A DNA stretch of 64,000 nucleotides from Gnetum montanum (GCA_015680685.1 MNCI01033354.1:1199298-1263297), one strand, 5' to 3'. Numbered from the stretch's first letter, positions 48,028-59,411 are shown. The notes: generated by a model not told the origin, from the letters alone. Numbers and translations are program-made.

Positions 48028-49572
48028 CTGAAATAAATAATAGCAATCAAAATGTGCTTTAACTTACCTGCCCACATAGTTTGATGTTTGAATCATGTAC
48101 AAAGGTAGACTACGAGAAAATGGCATTATGATGAAATTTAAGAAAAGCTTCCACACAGTCCATCCAAATGATCAGAAATTGCATACAAGGTTCTTGAAAT
48201 TGAGATGCTATGCACATATTACATAGATAATATATAAGGAGTTCAAGTGGTAAACAAGTAGCTTTGGGAAAAAACTGCTTTGAACAGAATATCAAAATAA
48301 ATAAAATGAAAATGCATATTCTGAAAAGAAAATCATTCATTTGGTTAGGTAACCAGTAGGATGAAAGTCATGCAGATAAGTTGACACTAACCTAAATTTC
48401 AATGGAATGTCATAAGAAAATCACCGGCATGCAATCCACATGACGTGAAATAATTTCAAGGATGTTGTACATACCTATAACTATAGATACTGGCCATTTT
48501 TTATCCAAAAAATTTAGATTACAAAATTATAGTGTAAACAATATAAATTATCATGTTTAAAATAGGGTGAAGAAAAGATGAGAAAATATTGACCATTAAG
48601 AAAACTAAACTTTGTGGCACTGGCAGATATAAAGTTTGTGTCCTAAATATAATACCGTAGACTGCAAATTTTATATAAAAAAAATGATAATTGAAACAGC
48701 CAATTAATTAAAAGAATAGTGAAATGGAAGATTCTGTCACAATATAATGCACTATGGTATCGATACACGTTAAATGCATTTAACGTTTAGTAAAATCATT
48801 GTTGTTGTCAAAATAATGCGGTTTCAAAAAGCAAAATATCCTGCTTTCTTCAACAAACATACACCAACACATTGGACAACCAGATTGAAGCCAAACATAC
48901 ATCAAGTTCAAATTGTTTTGAATAACATGTTGGCCTCACTTGATGATGGTAATTAGTTGATAACTGCTTTCATTTCCACATAAATTGAGGTAAAAATTTT
49001 GCATCAAAGAATGATTTAGCAAGGTACCTAAGGCTGAGCTCCACATTCTTGTGACTGAATGTTGTAGATTCCTTTTCCCTAGAGAACAGGTTAGTACGAT
49101 TCAATTCCACACTTTGTTCATTCAGGTTTGTTTGGATGGCTCCCTCTGCATACTGTTTAGAGGTTGATCTCTATAATGATCCACTTTTCTTGAGTTTTGG
49201 TTTAGATGATTAAGGGAGTGTTTGTGTATGTGCTCTGTTGTGAGGTTTTTTAATGCTGACATTTAGATTGTGATAGGAATAACTGATTGCAATATTGACA
49301 AATTTTGATATTCAGTTAGCCTTCATTCTAATTTCCAAATATTTTATTTTTAGGTTTCTTTTAAAGTTTAATACTTGCTAGGCAATACACACATATACAT
49401 ATATATATAATTGAAAAAATACAGATATCAAAATATTTTCTATTGTAATTCAGCAATCAGGCCAGGCACAAAATGCTTTATGGTATCCTCAAGTGGCTAA
49501 AACAGGTACATTCCTGCTGATAAATAAAATTAGCATGAATGATGTTTAAAAATCAAGAAAAATACATACTAA
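48028..49572 (-). other. Intron or 5' region of the HARBI1-like gene
   Basis: AT-rich sequence upstream of the splice acceptor on the minus strand. I found no coding segment for the missing first exon and no transposon domain. The intron may extend past the SINE and GC-rich block, as long introns are common in gymnosperms. Confidence 0.4.
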
Positions 49573-49580
49573 TGAGGAAC

Positions 49581-49752
49581 CACCACTTGAAGTGATGGTA
49601 AGGTGCTTGTTTTTTAAGTCATGAGACCTGGGTTCAAGCCTGGGTGCAGCTACTTGAAAGAGGGTAAGCTTTCCCTCATCCACTGACCCTCCTAGGACCC
49701 CACCTTGGTGGGATAACCATTGAGCCTCTGGGTGATGATCCTTATACATTGG
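49581..49752 (+). mobile_element. tRNA-derived SINE with 8-bp target duplication
   Basis: The RNA polymerase III B box GGTTCAAGCC is perfect at 49631-49640, and an A-box-like TGGTAAGGTGC lies about 35 bases upstream. The flanks carry TGAGGAAC at 49573-49580 and 49753-49760, a perfect target duplication. A second diverged copy in opposite orientation is at about 50889-51052. Confidence 0.85.
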
Positions 49753-49948
49753 TGAGGAACTTGACTTATAACTGACGTTTGAAGGAACTTAAGCCACAAA
49801 GGTAAATCATGGTTGAGTTATTTTTTTAAGTTACGAGCATGCAAAATTCTATGGCATTCTTTTTTTATTTAGTTTTAACAGTTAATGGAATGTAGAAAGA
49901 TCTCCAGATAGTAAGACAACGTATGCAATTGGGCATGTGCTTAAAGGG

Positions 49949-50298
49949 TTAAAGGGGTGGGTGGACCTTGCGTGCTGGGGGGCGCTGGATCCTCCTTCGC
50001 GGACTGCCCCCCCCCCCCCCCCCCCGGTTTCCCGTTGTGTTTCGTCGCTCTCGTGGGATGCCCCCCCTAACCCCTTCGCTCCCCCCGCCCCCCACCTTCC
50101 GTTTTGTAAAAAAGTTCTTCGTGGGGGGGTTAAAGGGGTGGGTGGACCTTGCGTGCTGGGGGGCGCTGGATCCTCCTTCGCGGACTGCCCCCCCCCCAGT
50201 TTCCCGTTGTGTTTCGTCACTCTCGTGGGATGCCCCCCCTAACCCCCGCTCCCCCAGTTTCCCGTTGTGTTTCGTCACTCTCGTGGGATGCCCCCCCT
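49949..50298 (+). repeat. GC-rich tandem repeat, period about 181 bp
   Basis: TTAAAGGGGTGGGTGGACCT starts at 49949 and again at 50130, and GTTTCCCGTTGTGTTTCGTC recurs at 50027, 50199 and 50257. C runs of differing length separate blocks. The second unit is cut by the assembly gap. The base composition is sharply different from the flanks. Open frames across it are low-complexity artefacts. It may be the 5' promoter-type repeat of a LINE. Confidence 0.8.
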
Positions 50299-50557
50299 NN
50301 NNNNNNNNNNNNNNNNNNNNNNNNNNNNNNNNNNNNNNNNNNNNNNNNNNNNNNNNNNNNNNNNNNNNNNNNNNNNNNNNNNNNNNNNNNNNNNNNNNNN
50401 NNNNNNNNNNNNNNNNNNNNNNNNNNNNNNNNNNNNNNNNNNNNNNNNNNNNNNNNNNNNNNNNNNNNNNNNNNNNNNNNNNNNNNNNNNNNNNNNNNNN
50501 NNNNNNNNNNNNNNNNNNNNNNNNNNNNNNNNNNNNNNNNNNNNNNNNNNNNNNNNN
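50299..50557. other. Assembly gap (259 N)
   Basis: A run of N inside the GC-rich repeat. A further single N is at 50704 after a poly(A) run. The true size is unknown. Confidence 0.95.
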
Positions 50558-50703
50558 TTGGCCTGGGTGAGATGTTGTGAGCGGTCGGGGGATCCTTCCC
50601 CCTCGGAGCGGCCACTGCTGGTGACCCCCCAGTTGTAATCTCATGTAACATATTTTTGCAATTTTCAATAATAGAATCCCGAACACTTTCTCAAAAAAAA
50701 AAA
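50558..50703 (+). mobile_element. LINE-like 3' end with poly(A)
   Basis: GC-rich start, then AGTTGTAATCTCATGTAACA, TTTTCAATAATAGAATCCCG and a terminal A run at 50691-50703. The tail resembles the 3' ends of LINE 1 (58.1 kb) and LINE 2 (59.4 kb) in its ACTAATA or AATAATA block followed by TTCTCAAAAA or a similar run. Probably the 3' end of a truncated or collapsed LINE whose body is in or lost at the gap. Confidence 0.55.
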
Positions 50704-50888
50704 NAATCTCTCTACCTGCCCTCATACTTTCAGGCCTAAATGACTTGGATAAGGGTTATTTCTATAGCAATTCAAAAACACCCAAAATGATTTGGAACAT
50801 CTGATATAAACAATTATGCTATAAAGGACAAAGGATCCCAATATGACAGTTGGTCATGCTAATAGAAGGTAAGAGTGTGGTTGGACCC

Positions 50889-51052
50889 ATGTCTAGGATC
50901 ATCAACTGGAGCCACAATGCTTATCCTGCCAAGCAAGCTCTCGAGAGGGTCAGTAAATGAGCGAACACCTAACCTCTTTGAGTGGTACCCAGGCCCAAAC
51001 TCAGGTCTTCAACTTGAAAAATGAGCACCTTATCATCACTCCAAGTGACAGT
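50889..51052 (-). mobile_element. Second SINE copy, diverged, inverted
   Basis: On the minus strand CACTTGGAGTGATGATAAGG aligns with CACTTGAAGTGATGGTAAGG of the first SINE, and ACTGACCCTC and TTGATGATCCT also match. The B box is decayed (GAGTTTGGGCC). No target duplication is clear. Confidence 0.75.
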
Positions 51053-51059
51053 CCCTAGT

Positions 51060-52640
51060 CAGGCCCATCTCGACTCTGAATTTTTAAAATCCAAATCAAT
51101 TTCTAAATTCTTGGTTTCTCGTTCAAAATGGATTGATGACCTCTTAATACTTTATCCTTGGATTTGAATCTTCATTTATAGTTGTACCATTTCAAGTCTG
51201 ATTTACATATCTTTCATGTGTCTAATGGAATGGGGAAAATCTATAAGGTTAATTCATTATTGCTTGATTGTAGGATTAGTGATCCCTATTTAAAAAATGT
51301 TTGTGGTTGAAATAAATTTTGGTACTGCACCATATATTATTAGATAACAGTTATGTTGTGATGATTTTATATTGTTAACGTTGTTGAGAAATATAAAATG
51401 TTGTTTCATTGTTAAATAGATCTGAAACTAATGTTTAGTATTTTCCCTTCCTAGTTAATCAGCTATTTATGTATGGTTAAACATACTTTGACAATTACTA
51501 AATGATATGTCGATTGAGTTTGTTTTCTTTGTTCATTGTTGTTATTAAAAGAGTACAAATATGATTTTAAGTTCAGTTCACTTTCCATTTAAATTGCACC
51601 TTACATGCCTAGTGAATATTGAGAGCTATTAATCATCGTATTGGCATTCTCTTCCAACAAGATCTTGGTCCATTACTTATACCATGATTGATCACTTATG
51701 CTGAAATTAATCATTGCCTATGTTGAAGTGACTGCAAGTCTGAATTTCTATTTATTAATCAACCGTTGAAAAGAAAATTTTCCTTCTATTTATAAGCAGT
51801 GTTTTAGAGGTTTTGGATATTCGCTCTTGCTGCCTAGGAATGGGCATTACAATGCCCCCCAAGCACATGGCAAGAATCTTACCTAGAAGCAGTTGAAACT
51901 AGCCCACCAGGAGCATATCCATAGACAAGGGCAAGGAACTTACTGTGAAACCCTGTTAAAGCAATCTTCTATTTTCTGCCTCAACACCACAAAGGACTAC
52001 TGATTTCCCTCGAACACTTGCAGACTGTTAGGTAAGGAGGCATGAATAATCTTTGTTTGGATTTTGTCACCTATGATACTGCATAAAAAGGATTTGTGCT
52101 CATGGATAAGCAGGGTTTGGAACCATCATACAACAACTTGTGCCTTGCAAGGGACTCTCAACCGTATTCACATGGGATTATATTGCACATTTGAATAAGG
52201 TTATATACAATAGCTTACAGTAGATAGAAAGCTGATGTTATACTTTCAGGACATTGGGATCTGGATTACCGTTCACTCACATAATAACAGATGCCCATAA
52301 AATTCGCAATAAGGAGCTTTGTCTGACAACACTACTGTTGCTGGTTGGGGTTTAAGAAGTTTTCTTTTCAATCACACTCTCATTAGAACATACGGCAGCA
52401 AATAGATCTAGACTAATTAAAACCCACACTTGTGTCTAGGAGGGCTAACCAAGGTAATTGTTTCCCAGCTTTCTCTACCTAGGTTAATTGGCAACACATG
52501 GATAGAAGCACATGTCAAAATGCAATTATTACAACCTATAGCAAGATCACACACCTAAGATAATTCAAGGACATGCAACCTATATAGTATGTAGCAGCCC
52601 CATAGTTGCCTAGTGGGAGGAACTAAGGAACGAAAAGAAA
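51060..52640. other. Intergenic, nothing recognised
   Basis: AT-rich sequence with no long frame, repeat or transposon motif that I can support. It could contain the missing first exon of the HARBI1-like gene, but I did not find it. Confidence 0.4.
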
Positions 52641-52649
52641 AAAAGTTGG

Positions 52650-53080
52650 AGAATATGGAAATGAAATAGCCAATCCCACAACTCCATCAATGTCCTATTC
52701 AATGTTGCTGGATATTGCTGGGCAATCGATGAAAATCTCAACCTCTACCAGGGGACCAGGTCCAATGTTGGAGAACCCAAGGATGCATGTGGGTTGCCCT
52801 AAATTGGATGGTTCTGAGTGTTTGGAGGAGGGTCTTCCTACCTTCCCCAAAGGGTTGAACCTGCCCCTGTTGGGAGACTAGGTTGGGGTGGTGCGAGGCT
52901 CACCTTTTCAAAAAATGGTAGACATTCTAGGGAGGCCAACAGTCTCACAGGGGGGATTCCCAATGTCCCTAGAGACTGGGCATGTTGGGCAACCACTATC
53001 ACTAGTTGCCCATAGTAAAAAGACACATATAGAGATTGATTTGGAGTACAACGTACCCTAAAGGAGGTGTACAAGAAGGG
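52650..53080 (+). pseudogene. LINE 1 ORF1-like C-terminal remnant
   Basis: A mostly open frame with MLDIAGQSMKIST-type start, then RGPGPMLENPRMHVGC and VAHSKKTHIEIDLEYNVP, leads directly into the endonuclease. Plant LINEs carry an RNA-binding ORF1 here, but no zinc knuckle is visible, so the call rests on position. Confidence 0.4.
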
Positions 53081-53084
53081 ATTG

Positions 53085-53760
53085 GCTGGCAAGCCGTGAG
53101 AATCCTATCTTGGAATTGTAGGGGGCAAGGTACCCCCTATAAAAGGAATGCCCTCCAAGATACGGTGAGAAGGGAGAAGTGTGAGGTGGTGTGTCTACAA
53201 GAAACAAAGCTACAGGTGATGGAGGCCCATCATCTAAGGTGGCCTGGATGGCAAATGCAAATGGTCCCTAGTAGAGGAAAGGCTAGGGGCTTGGCTATCT
53301 TGTCTCAGTGGTTTTTTAATCAGATTGACTCCTTGACTTAGAGCATCACTATGCAACTTGTGGAGGAGGGAATATAGCTTACAAACTTCTACGGTGCTCA
53401 AAATTGGGAAGAGCAAGTGGGGAACTAAGAAGGATTGCATCGCTGGTTGACCAAAGATGGTGGATTGTGATCAGTAATTTCAACTAGAGATTGTACACAT
53501 GGAAAAAGTCGGCTAACAACATGTCTCAACCCTAGGCAATCAGCAATTCCTAGACTTTTTGCAAAGGCATGATTTGGCTGACATGGATATTGCTAACTAC
53601 AAGTTTACATGGAGTAACCACCATTGAGGGAGGGACCTAGTCCTCTCACAAATCGATTGAGTTTGGATCAATAGCAGTATTTTGCCAAAGTCCGAGGTCT
53701 AGGTTGTTGGGAAGGAAAGGTAAGCATCGAACCATCGGTCTCTCATCTATCAGGTGGGGA
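53085..53760 (+). pseudogene. LINE 1 apurinic-type endonuclease, decayed
   Basis: AVRILSWNCRGQGTPYKRNA, then CEVVCLQETKLQ, is the N-terminal signature of the exonuclease-endonuclease-phosphatase fold of L1-type ORF2. Later DMDIANYKFTWSNHH and ASNHRSLIYQV match the TWSNxR and SDHxPL blocks; the SDH motif reads SNH. It would nick target DNA to start target-primed reverse transcription. Confidence 0.85.
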
Positions 53761-54354
53761 AACAGGTTTGTATGACGAGATCGTGGTTCAAGTTTGAGCA
53801 GTCATGGCTGTTGAAGTCATGGCTCAGGTCACTGGTGACACAAATCTAGGCAGAATATTCATCTCATGTGGATGCCTAGGATTTTTTAAAGGTTGGCTTG
53901 TGCAACCTTAAGTAGGCCATTTGGTCCCTCAATGCTATAGAGAAATTTTCTTTCCAAACCAACAAGGCAAAGCCACTTGCACGCCTAGCTTTAGTTCAGA
54001 CCCAACAGGAGGTGGGAGAGGAAGTAGAAGTAGAGAAGCATGTGCTATTAAAGGAGCTGCAGGAGCTAACAAATGAGGAAGAGATTTATTGGAAGTAGTG
54101 GGCCCGGGCCAAATGGTTGAAAGAGGGAAACAAGAACACAAAGTTCTTCTTTGCGACTGCCAAGGCTAATAATTCTAGTAAGTAGCTTAAGTTGGTTCGG
54201 GATGGAGTTACGCTAGCTGAACCTCAAAAGGTTGCCCCTATGGTGCAACAGTATTAGGCCAATATTTGGGCCTATACTCGAGTGTTGCTTGTTTTGGTAC
54301 CAATGGAGTCAATGCTTACTACGACCAAGAGTCAGAAGATGCTAGAGCCATTTT

Positions 54355-55660
54355 CTTAGATGCAGCTAGATGATGTGCTGGTGTCTATGAAGTCGGACTC
54401 GGCTCTTGGGCTAGATGGGTGCTCGGTCGAGTTCTTTCGGGAGTTTGCAAACATGTTGGGGGTGAATGTGCTTGATGCCTTCAATCTAATGTTGTAGAGG
54501 CAACAAGTTCGCTGCAAATTCGATTGTTCAAGAATTGTGCTAATTCCCAAGGTGGCTAGTCCTTGGAATCCATCTGAATTTCACCCCATTGGCATTTGCA
54601 ACACCTTGATTAGGTTGTTTACTAAGATGCTAGTTAGATAGCTTGAGCTGCTAATGTCATGTCTGGTTGGGAAAAACCAAGCTAGGTTTGTCAAGGGGAG
54701 ATATCTACAAGATCATATCATCCTTCTCCAAGAGGTCATGAACTCAATTCAGATAGCCAGGTCCCAAGGTATGTGTATCAAGCTTGACATTAAGAAGGCC
54801 TCTAACACCATGAGTTGGGATGTGCTGGCCGATATTATGTGATGCAAAGGTTTTGATCCTTAGTTTAACAATCTTTGTATCCACATTCAAGCATCTGGGG
54901 CTTATTCCTTTGATATTGAGGGTCAAATGTGGAGCTTTTCCTCCCTTGGGTAGGGGTTACAACAAGGGGATCCCTTATCTCCTTATCTTTTCATTATTCC
55001 TATGAACATGTTCCAGGTGTCCTACAAGACTAAAGGGGTGTGTGGTCTAAAGGTGAGTGGGATTGATTGCTTGAAGAAGCATTATGCGGATAACACTATA
55101 TTATTCTCATGAGCTTCAGTGCCACAAGCGCAAGCAATCAATCAAGCGTTGGGTAAAATGAAGTAGGAGATTAGGCTGGTGGTCAATAAAGGAAACTGCA
55201 TGGTGCATTTGGCTCACATGTCTAGCTTAGTTAAAGGAAGGATTTTACAAGTGTTGGGGACGCTAGCCAACACAGAACAAGATGCATACTTGGGTCTTCC
55301 CATGTATGCATGGAACAAAAAAGTGTCTTGCAATAATTTCATCTGCAAGTTGCAATGAGGGGTTGAACATTGGACCATGTGATTCTTAATGCGAAAAGGC
55401 TGAATATTGCTTGCATCTTCCATTTTTTCAGCCATGGCTAGGTTCACGACGATAATGGCTACCCCTCCCACCACAATGATCAATATGGTGGATCAACTTA
55501 TTCAAAATTTTGTGTGGTCCAGCGGGAAAGGGGGATCCAAAATGCACTTGATTACTTGGGACATCATTGCCCAACCAAGAGAGGCTAGTGGGTTAGATGT
55601 GTTGAGGTTCCAAGATATGAACATGATGGGCCATCAAAGGCTGATCAACCTCTTAACTTA
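54355..55660 (+). pseudogene. LINE 1 reverse transcriptase, decayed
   Basis: SDSALGLDGCSVEFFREFAN starts the RT. HPIGICNTLIRLFTKML and NQARFVKGRYLQDHIILLQE follow, then GMCIKLDIKKASNTMSWDVL. GLQQGDPLSPYLFIIPMNMF is intact. The catalytic FADD-type box reads YADN (55083-55094), so the second Asp is Asn. Then ASSIFSAMARFTTIMATPPT and GGSKMHLITWDIIAQPREAS complete the thumb region. Several TAG stops interrupt it. The protein would be inactive. Confidence 0.9.
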
Positions 55661-55775
55661 GGTTAATGTTAATCCTACCCAGTGGATTCAAATTGTTCAG
55701 AGTAAATACAGCCAATGGGACGTAGGGTGCTGGGATTTGCTTATCTAGAGGGCTCTATGCACACATGCCAATGCC

Positions 55776-56156
55776 ATGATTACTACTAGTATGATGGGGA
55801 GATCATCCTCTAACATCATTAAAAGAAAATTCCCAATAGTTATGGGCTGGAAAATCTTATGGACAAGTAGATTGCTAGAAGCAATCAAAGTTTTTGCCTG
55901 GCTAATTAATCATGGGGCGTTGCCTGTGCAAGATGTGTTGAAGGGGCAAGGGATCAATATTGCGACGGTGTGTCCTATGTGCACACAAGAACTAGAAACC
56001 ATTAAGCATTTTCTTTTTCATTGTAATTATGTGATCAACATGTGGCAGGCACTAACACATCCACTTACCCCCCAGGACCATGTTTTAAATGGAGATTCAA
56101 TGGGCACTGTAGTGTTGTGGACTTGCTGGAAAGATAGGAATAACTGGATTTTCTAA
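55776..56156 (+). pseudogene. LINE 1 zf-RVT domain
   Basis: A 126-codon open piece with WKILWTSRLLEAIKVFAWLI, HGALPVQDVLKGQGINIATV, CPMCTQELETIKHFLFHC and WTCWKDRNNWIF. CxxC followed by HFLFHC is the zinc-binding pattern found after the RT in plant L1 elements. Confidence 0.85.
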
Positions 56157-56640
56157 GCAATGTGATTGCTTCTGCCAACTTAGGTGGCTACACAAGGATG
56201 ACAACTGTGGTGTGAGGCTACTACAGTGATGGGTTAGATGCCAACATTCAAGCTGAATTGTGCACGATACTACAGTAATGAGGAACCGTGGTTGTTGCTG
56301 CAAAATGCAAGATGGGTTGGGCTGTTGGAAACGTTACAAGGTGACCCGAAGCTTGTGGATGAAGGTTTCTTCCACAATTGAAGATGGGACACGACAACTT
56401 TTGGGGCAGCTCACATTTTGCTGATAGAGAAGGTGTTGGAGGGTTGTCTTGGGCTACCTACCTGGGTGACATCATTCTTCCCTAGGATCGTAGGCTCTAG
56501 GATGCCCAAGTATTTTTTAGTGGGGCCATTCCCAAGACTGCCAGTGGGCAAGTACCCAAATCTACCTTGCCTCAGATCTAGCAAGAGGCAGCGAAGTTGG
56601 TGGATCGCTACTTTGTACATTTAAGTTGAAAGGGGTCCAC

Positions 56641-56667
56641 TTCTTCTTCTTCTTCTTCTTCTTCTTT
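56641..56667 (+). repeat. (TTC)n microsatellite
   Basis: About eight TTC units in a row in the spacer between the zinc finger and the third ORF of LINE 1. Confidence 0.9.
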
Positions 56668-56939
56668 GAACTATCTTAGACTAAGCCGTGAGATTAACTT
56701 CCTAAGGTTTTTCATTGAGGCCCTTCAACGACAATGTTGGGGTCACCATTTTGGGTTGATCCTTGCATTGTGGAGGGGTGTGCTTCTGGCTCCCCCCAGG
56801 CTGCTACGCCCTAAGCCATAGGTGATTTACAGAAGAAGATAGTTGGTGGTGAGAAGGATGGGGGTGGTGCTTCAGCTTGAACCTGGGCTTGAGGCTTCGA
56901 TGACATTGGTGATGAGTCCTTGAGGGGTGAACACCTCTA

Positions 56940-57701
56940 ATGCCTGAGATGCTTGAAAGGGCTGTTCAAGATGTCGTAGAGGAAGCCCAAGCCAAAATTA
57001 GGGAGCTGGAGGCGGAGAAGGCAATGGTTGAGGCAATGGCAAGATCTATAAGGGAGAGGATGACCGTGACATAGGAGAGGGTCATTGAGGAGGCCGTGGA
57101 GAGGGCCAGACAAGAGGAAAGACATGGCTAGGAGGCCAAATGGGAGGCCTAGAAACAGGAGTTTGGGCATTGTCTGGGTCTAGTGGAGCACCACTTTGTT
57201 GTTGAGCAAGAAAAAGAGCTAAAGCGAAGTTGGGAGCTACAGGAATCAGTGAGTTGAGTTGTGCCTAAGGCCTCTCTTAGGGAGTAGCTCAAAGTAGAGC
57301 TTAAACAAGAGGAGACGCACAATGCCAAGATGGAACAAGCAAAGTAGGAGCAGTGGGAGATGGAGTAGCGGGAGGCAAATGAGATGCAACAACAATTATA
57401 TCATCCATATGTGTGGGAGGCTCAGACATGGTTGCAGTTGAGCAAGTGTCCATATGAGGTTCTAGATATTTGCTGCCACAAGTCTTGGATGGCATTGCGC
57501 AAACATATAAGGAGGATGACTGCTAAACTTCATCCTGATAAGGGGATGACAAAGGAGTAGGCATGCAAGGCTAAGGTGGCTAAGGTGTTTTAGCAAGCAG
57601 CAACATTTGTTGACACTAAAAGCCACTACTCTGTGTTGGATGATATTCACGCCCAGGAACAAATGACCTATCCTTCTGTGCAATTGCCTAGGTGTCTTTA
57701 A
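56940..57701 (+). pseudogene. LINE 1 third ORF: coiled coil plus J-domain
   Basis: From ATG at 56940 to TAA at 57699-57701 one frame of 254 codons runs without an indel. Nine in-frame stops occur: eight TAG and one TGA, each explained by C to T change in CAG or CGA. Residues 1-150 are a charged heptad-like helix (MLERAVQDVVEEAQAKIREL, EAEKAMVEAMARSIRERM, ERVIEEAVERARQEER). Residues about 168-225 look like a J-domain: CPYEVLDICCHKSWMALRKH, then IRRMTAKLHPDKG, with the HPD triad at residues 198-200 (57531-57539). J-domains stimulate Hsp70 ATPases, and HPD is essential. A homologous ORF is in LINE 2. The role in the LINE is unknown. It could instead be a captured host gene, but its place before the LINE 3' UTR and its presence in LINE 2 favour a regular third ORF. 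Confidence 0.75.
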
Positions 57702-58142
57702 TCACGATTGTTGGGGAAGGGCATGGATGGCCTATTGTTGTTGTTTTGTTTTTGTTGTCTATTTTAAGTGTTGGTTTTCCAATGCCTACCAGAGCCCATC
57801 CATTGGAATTAAGGAGTTGCATGGATCTCACCCATTGACACGGGATTTTGTTGGCTATAGCTAGTTGACAAATGCCTATGGGTTTGCAGGAAAGTCATTG
57901 TGAAAGGGTTGGCATTGGCCGGGGGGATTTATCTCCCCACCCTAAGGGAAAGTCATGGGGGTGATGGGGATGTCCAAGTTTTGTTGTAGGAGTCTGTTGT
58001 ACAGGGATTTGTCTCCCCTTTCTGGGGGAGGTATGAGGGGGATGTGCGGCAAATGGCCCACACATTTGGTTTGATCATTGATGATTGTACATATTCCATT
58101 TTTACTAATACTATTTTGCCCGAGCTTCGCACAAAAAAAAAA
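57702..58142 (+). other. LINE 1 3' UTR and poly(A)
   Basis: Non-coding, ends with TTTTTACTAATACTATTTTG, CCCGAGCTTCGCAC and ten A residues. No target duplication was confirmed. Confidence 0.7.
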
Positions 58143-58149
58143 TAGTAAC

Positions 58150-59330
58150 TTTCCATGTTCTTCAAAAGCTGCAAGACATGGGTAATAGTGGCTATAGGAT
58201 GTATGCAAAACAATTAGAGAGATGGCACAAACTCTGAACATTTGATGTGTGTTAACCCCACATCTCTTTGCTTGTCCCCGAATGAGTCAAAATCCTTTAA
58301 AGCTTATGTTAATTCCAACATCTATATGACCACTACACTACTTCAAAAACCAACCCCCTACTTCAAGTGGCATCCCTTGGTCATATTGAAGGGTATCATG
58401 CAATCCCCACATCTTAACCATATTGAAAGTTAATATGTAGTTTCTAATTGCAAGGAGTATAGCTAAGTCAAGAACCTCAAAATCAAGGCCAAACTCCTCA
58501 ATCATGTAATAACAAAAATACATAGATATGACAATCAAATTTGTTGATGATATCCAGATAGTGTGAGAAGCGCATGAAATGCCACAACTGGAGGAAGCAT
58601 ACAACTGTAGAAAAATTCCATGATTAACTACTTCTCTCCTCTTCAAAAATGTTGAAGTAGTAAATTATTCCTCAAAGCTTTGTAACTTCATGAAAGGATA
58701 CTTGATGGAATGGAAGATGAACAAAAACATATGCTTGCTCAAATCTTTAAAGCCTTGGATCTTGAAAATGAATAGTAGATTTGACTCAAACCTCCTAGAA
58801 AATTCAAGAAATCGAATGCACTTGGCTTTGATATCAAGCTTGGAGTATTTAAGGGCCACTTAAACTCCAAATGGCCAAGATGTCCTCCTTGATCTTTTAG
58901 AAATTCAACTTGACTTCAATGCAAAGTGAAAAGGACTAGGACATTGAGGACCTAAACATTGCACATCTTACAAGGAAAGACAAGTCCTTTCTTGGTAAGA
59001 AGCATATTTACATTGAGAGCAATTGGAATGTGATCAATAATGATACCACCATATAGAATGAGGGTGTCTCTAGATATGCAAGCACAAACTGAAGGTATAA
59101 ATTATATGTCAGTATAAATTTTGGAAAGGGGTGATTGATATAAATGTGATCAACACTAATGGTATAGTTTTCCCTATGCAATTGCACTATTATATTTAAA
59201 GTTTGCCCAAACTCTAATCCAAGACTAAAATTTTAACAACGAATCAAAACCACATTATTAGATCAATTACACACTATCAAATAACGATGACAAGTTGATG
59301 TCAAGGCAACAATTCTTTCATATACATAAT
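58150..59330 (-). pseudogene. Possible LINE endonuclease fragment
   Basis: On the minus strand near 59160-58990 the frame reads VDHIYINHPFPKFILTYN and LYGGIIIDHIPIALNV, resembling the end of an L1-type endonuclease (DRIYxN and SDHxPI). The remainder down to 58150 is open only in short pieces, with no recognisable domain. Low certainty. Confidence 0.35.
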
Positions 59331-59367
59331 GCATGTTGTAATATTGTATGAACATGTTGTACTTGGT

Positions 59368-59411
59368 TTTCTTCTCTTTTTTTTCTTTTTTTTTTCTTTT
59401 TCCTTTTTTTG
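59368..59411 (-). other. LINE 2 poly(A) tail
   Basis: A T-rich run with a few C (plus strand) follows the 3' UTR end GACCTTTTCTC on the minus strand. It marks the 3' terminus of LINE 2. Confidence 0.75.

Larger units (their letters stand above)
52650..58142 (+). mobile_element. LINE 1: L1-like non-LTR retrotransposon with a third ORF
   Basis: In order: end of ORF1-like sequence, apurinic endonuclease, reverse transcriptase, zinc-finger (zf-RVT) domain, a spacer, an ORF with coiled coil and J-domain (56940-57701), a 3' UTR of about 430 bases and a poly(A) run at 58132-58142. The 5' end is not sharply defined and 52650 is a lower bound. It is closely related to LINE 2 at 59-64 kb (same RT segments, same third ORF). 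Confidence 0.85.

Noticed and set aside
48028-48046. ATG at 48046 as start of the HARBI1-like protein
   Set aside because: MLLFIS is read from the intron side of a clear splice acceptor (TTATTTATTTCAG), and the family normally has further N-terminal sequence, so this is not the initiator.
46200-49572. Terminal inverted repeats that would make the HARBI1-like gene a Harbinger transposon
   Set aside because: No matching inverted repeats or TTA/TAA duplication seen by eye; a host gene is the better reading.
49631-49640. tRNA gene suggested by a perfect B box
   Set aside because: No cloverleaf can be drawn and the unit has target duplications; it is a tRNA-derived SINE.
49882-50725. Long open frames across the GC-rich repeat on both strands
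   Set aside because: They run through N and low-complexity C/G tracts, and the translation is proline/glycine repeat without any domain. They are composition artefacts.
57941-58241. Minus-strand frames over the LINE 1 3' UTR
   Set aside because: Antisense to the LINE 1 3' end and poly(A); no domain.
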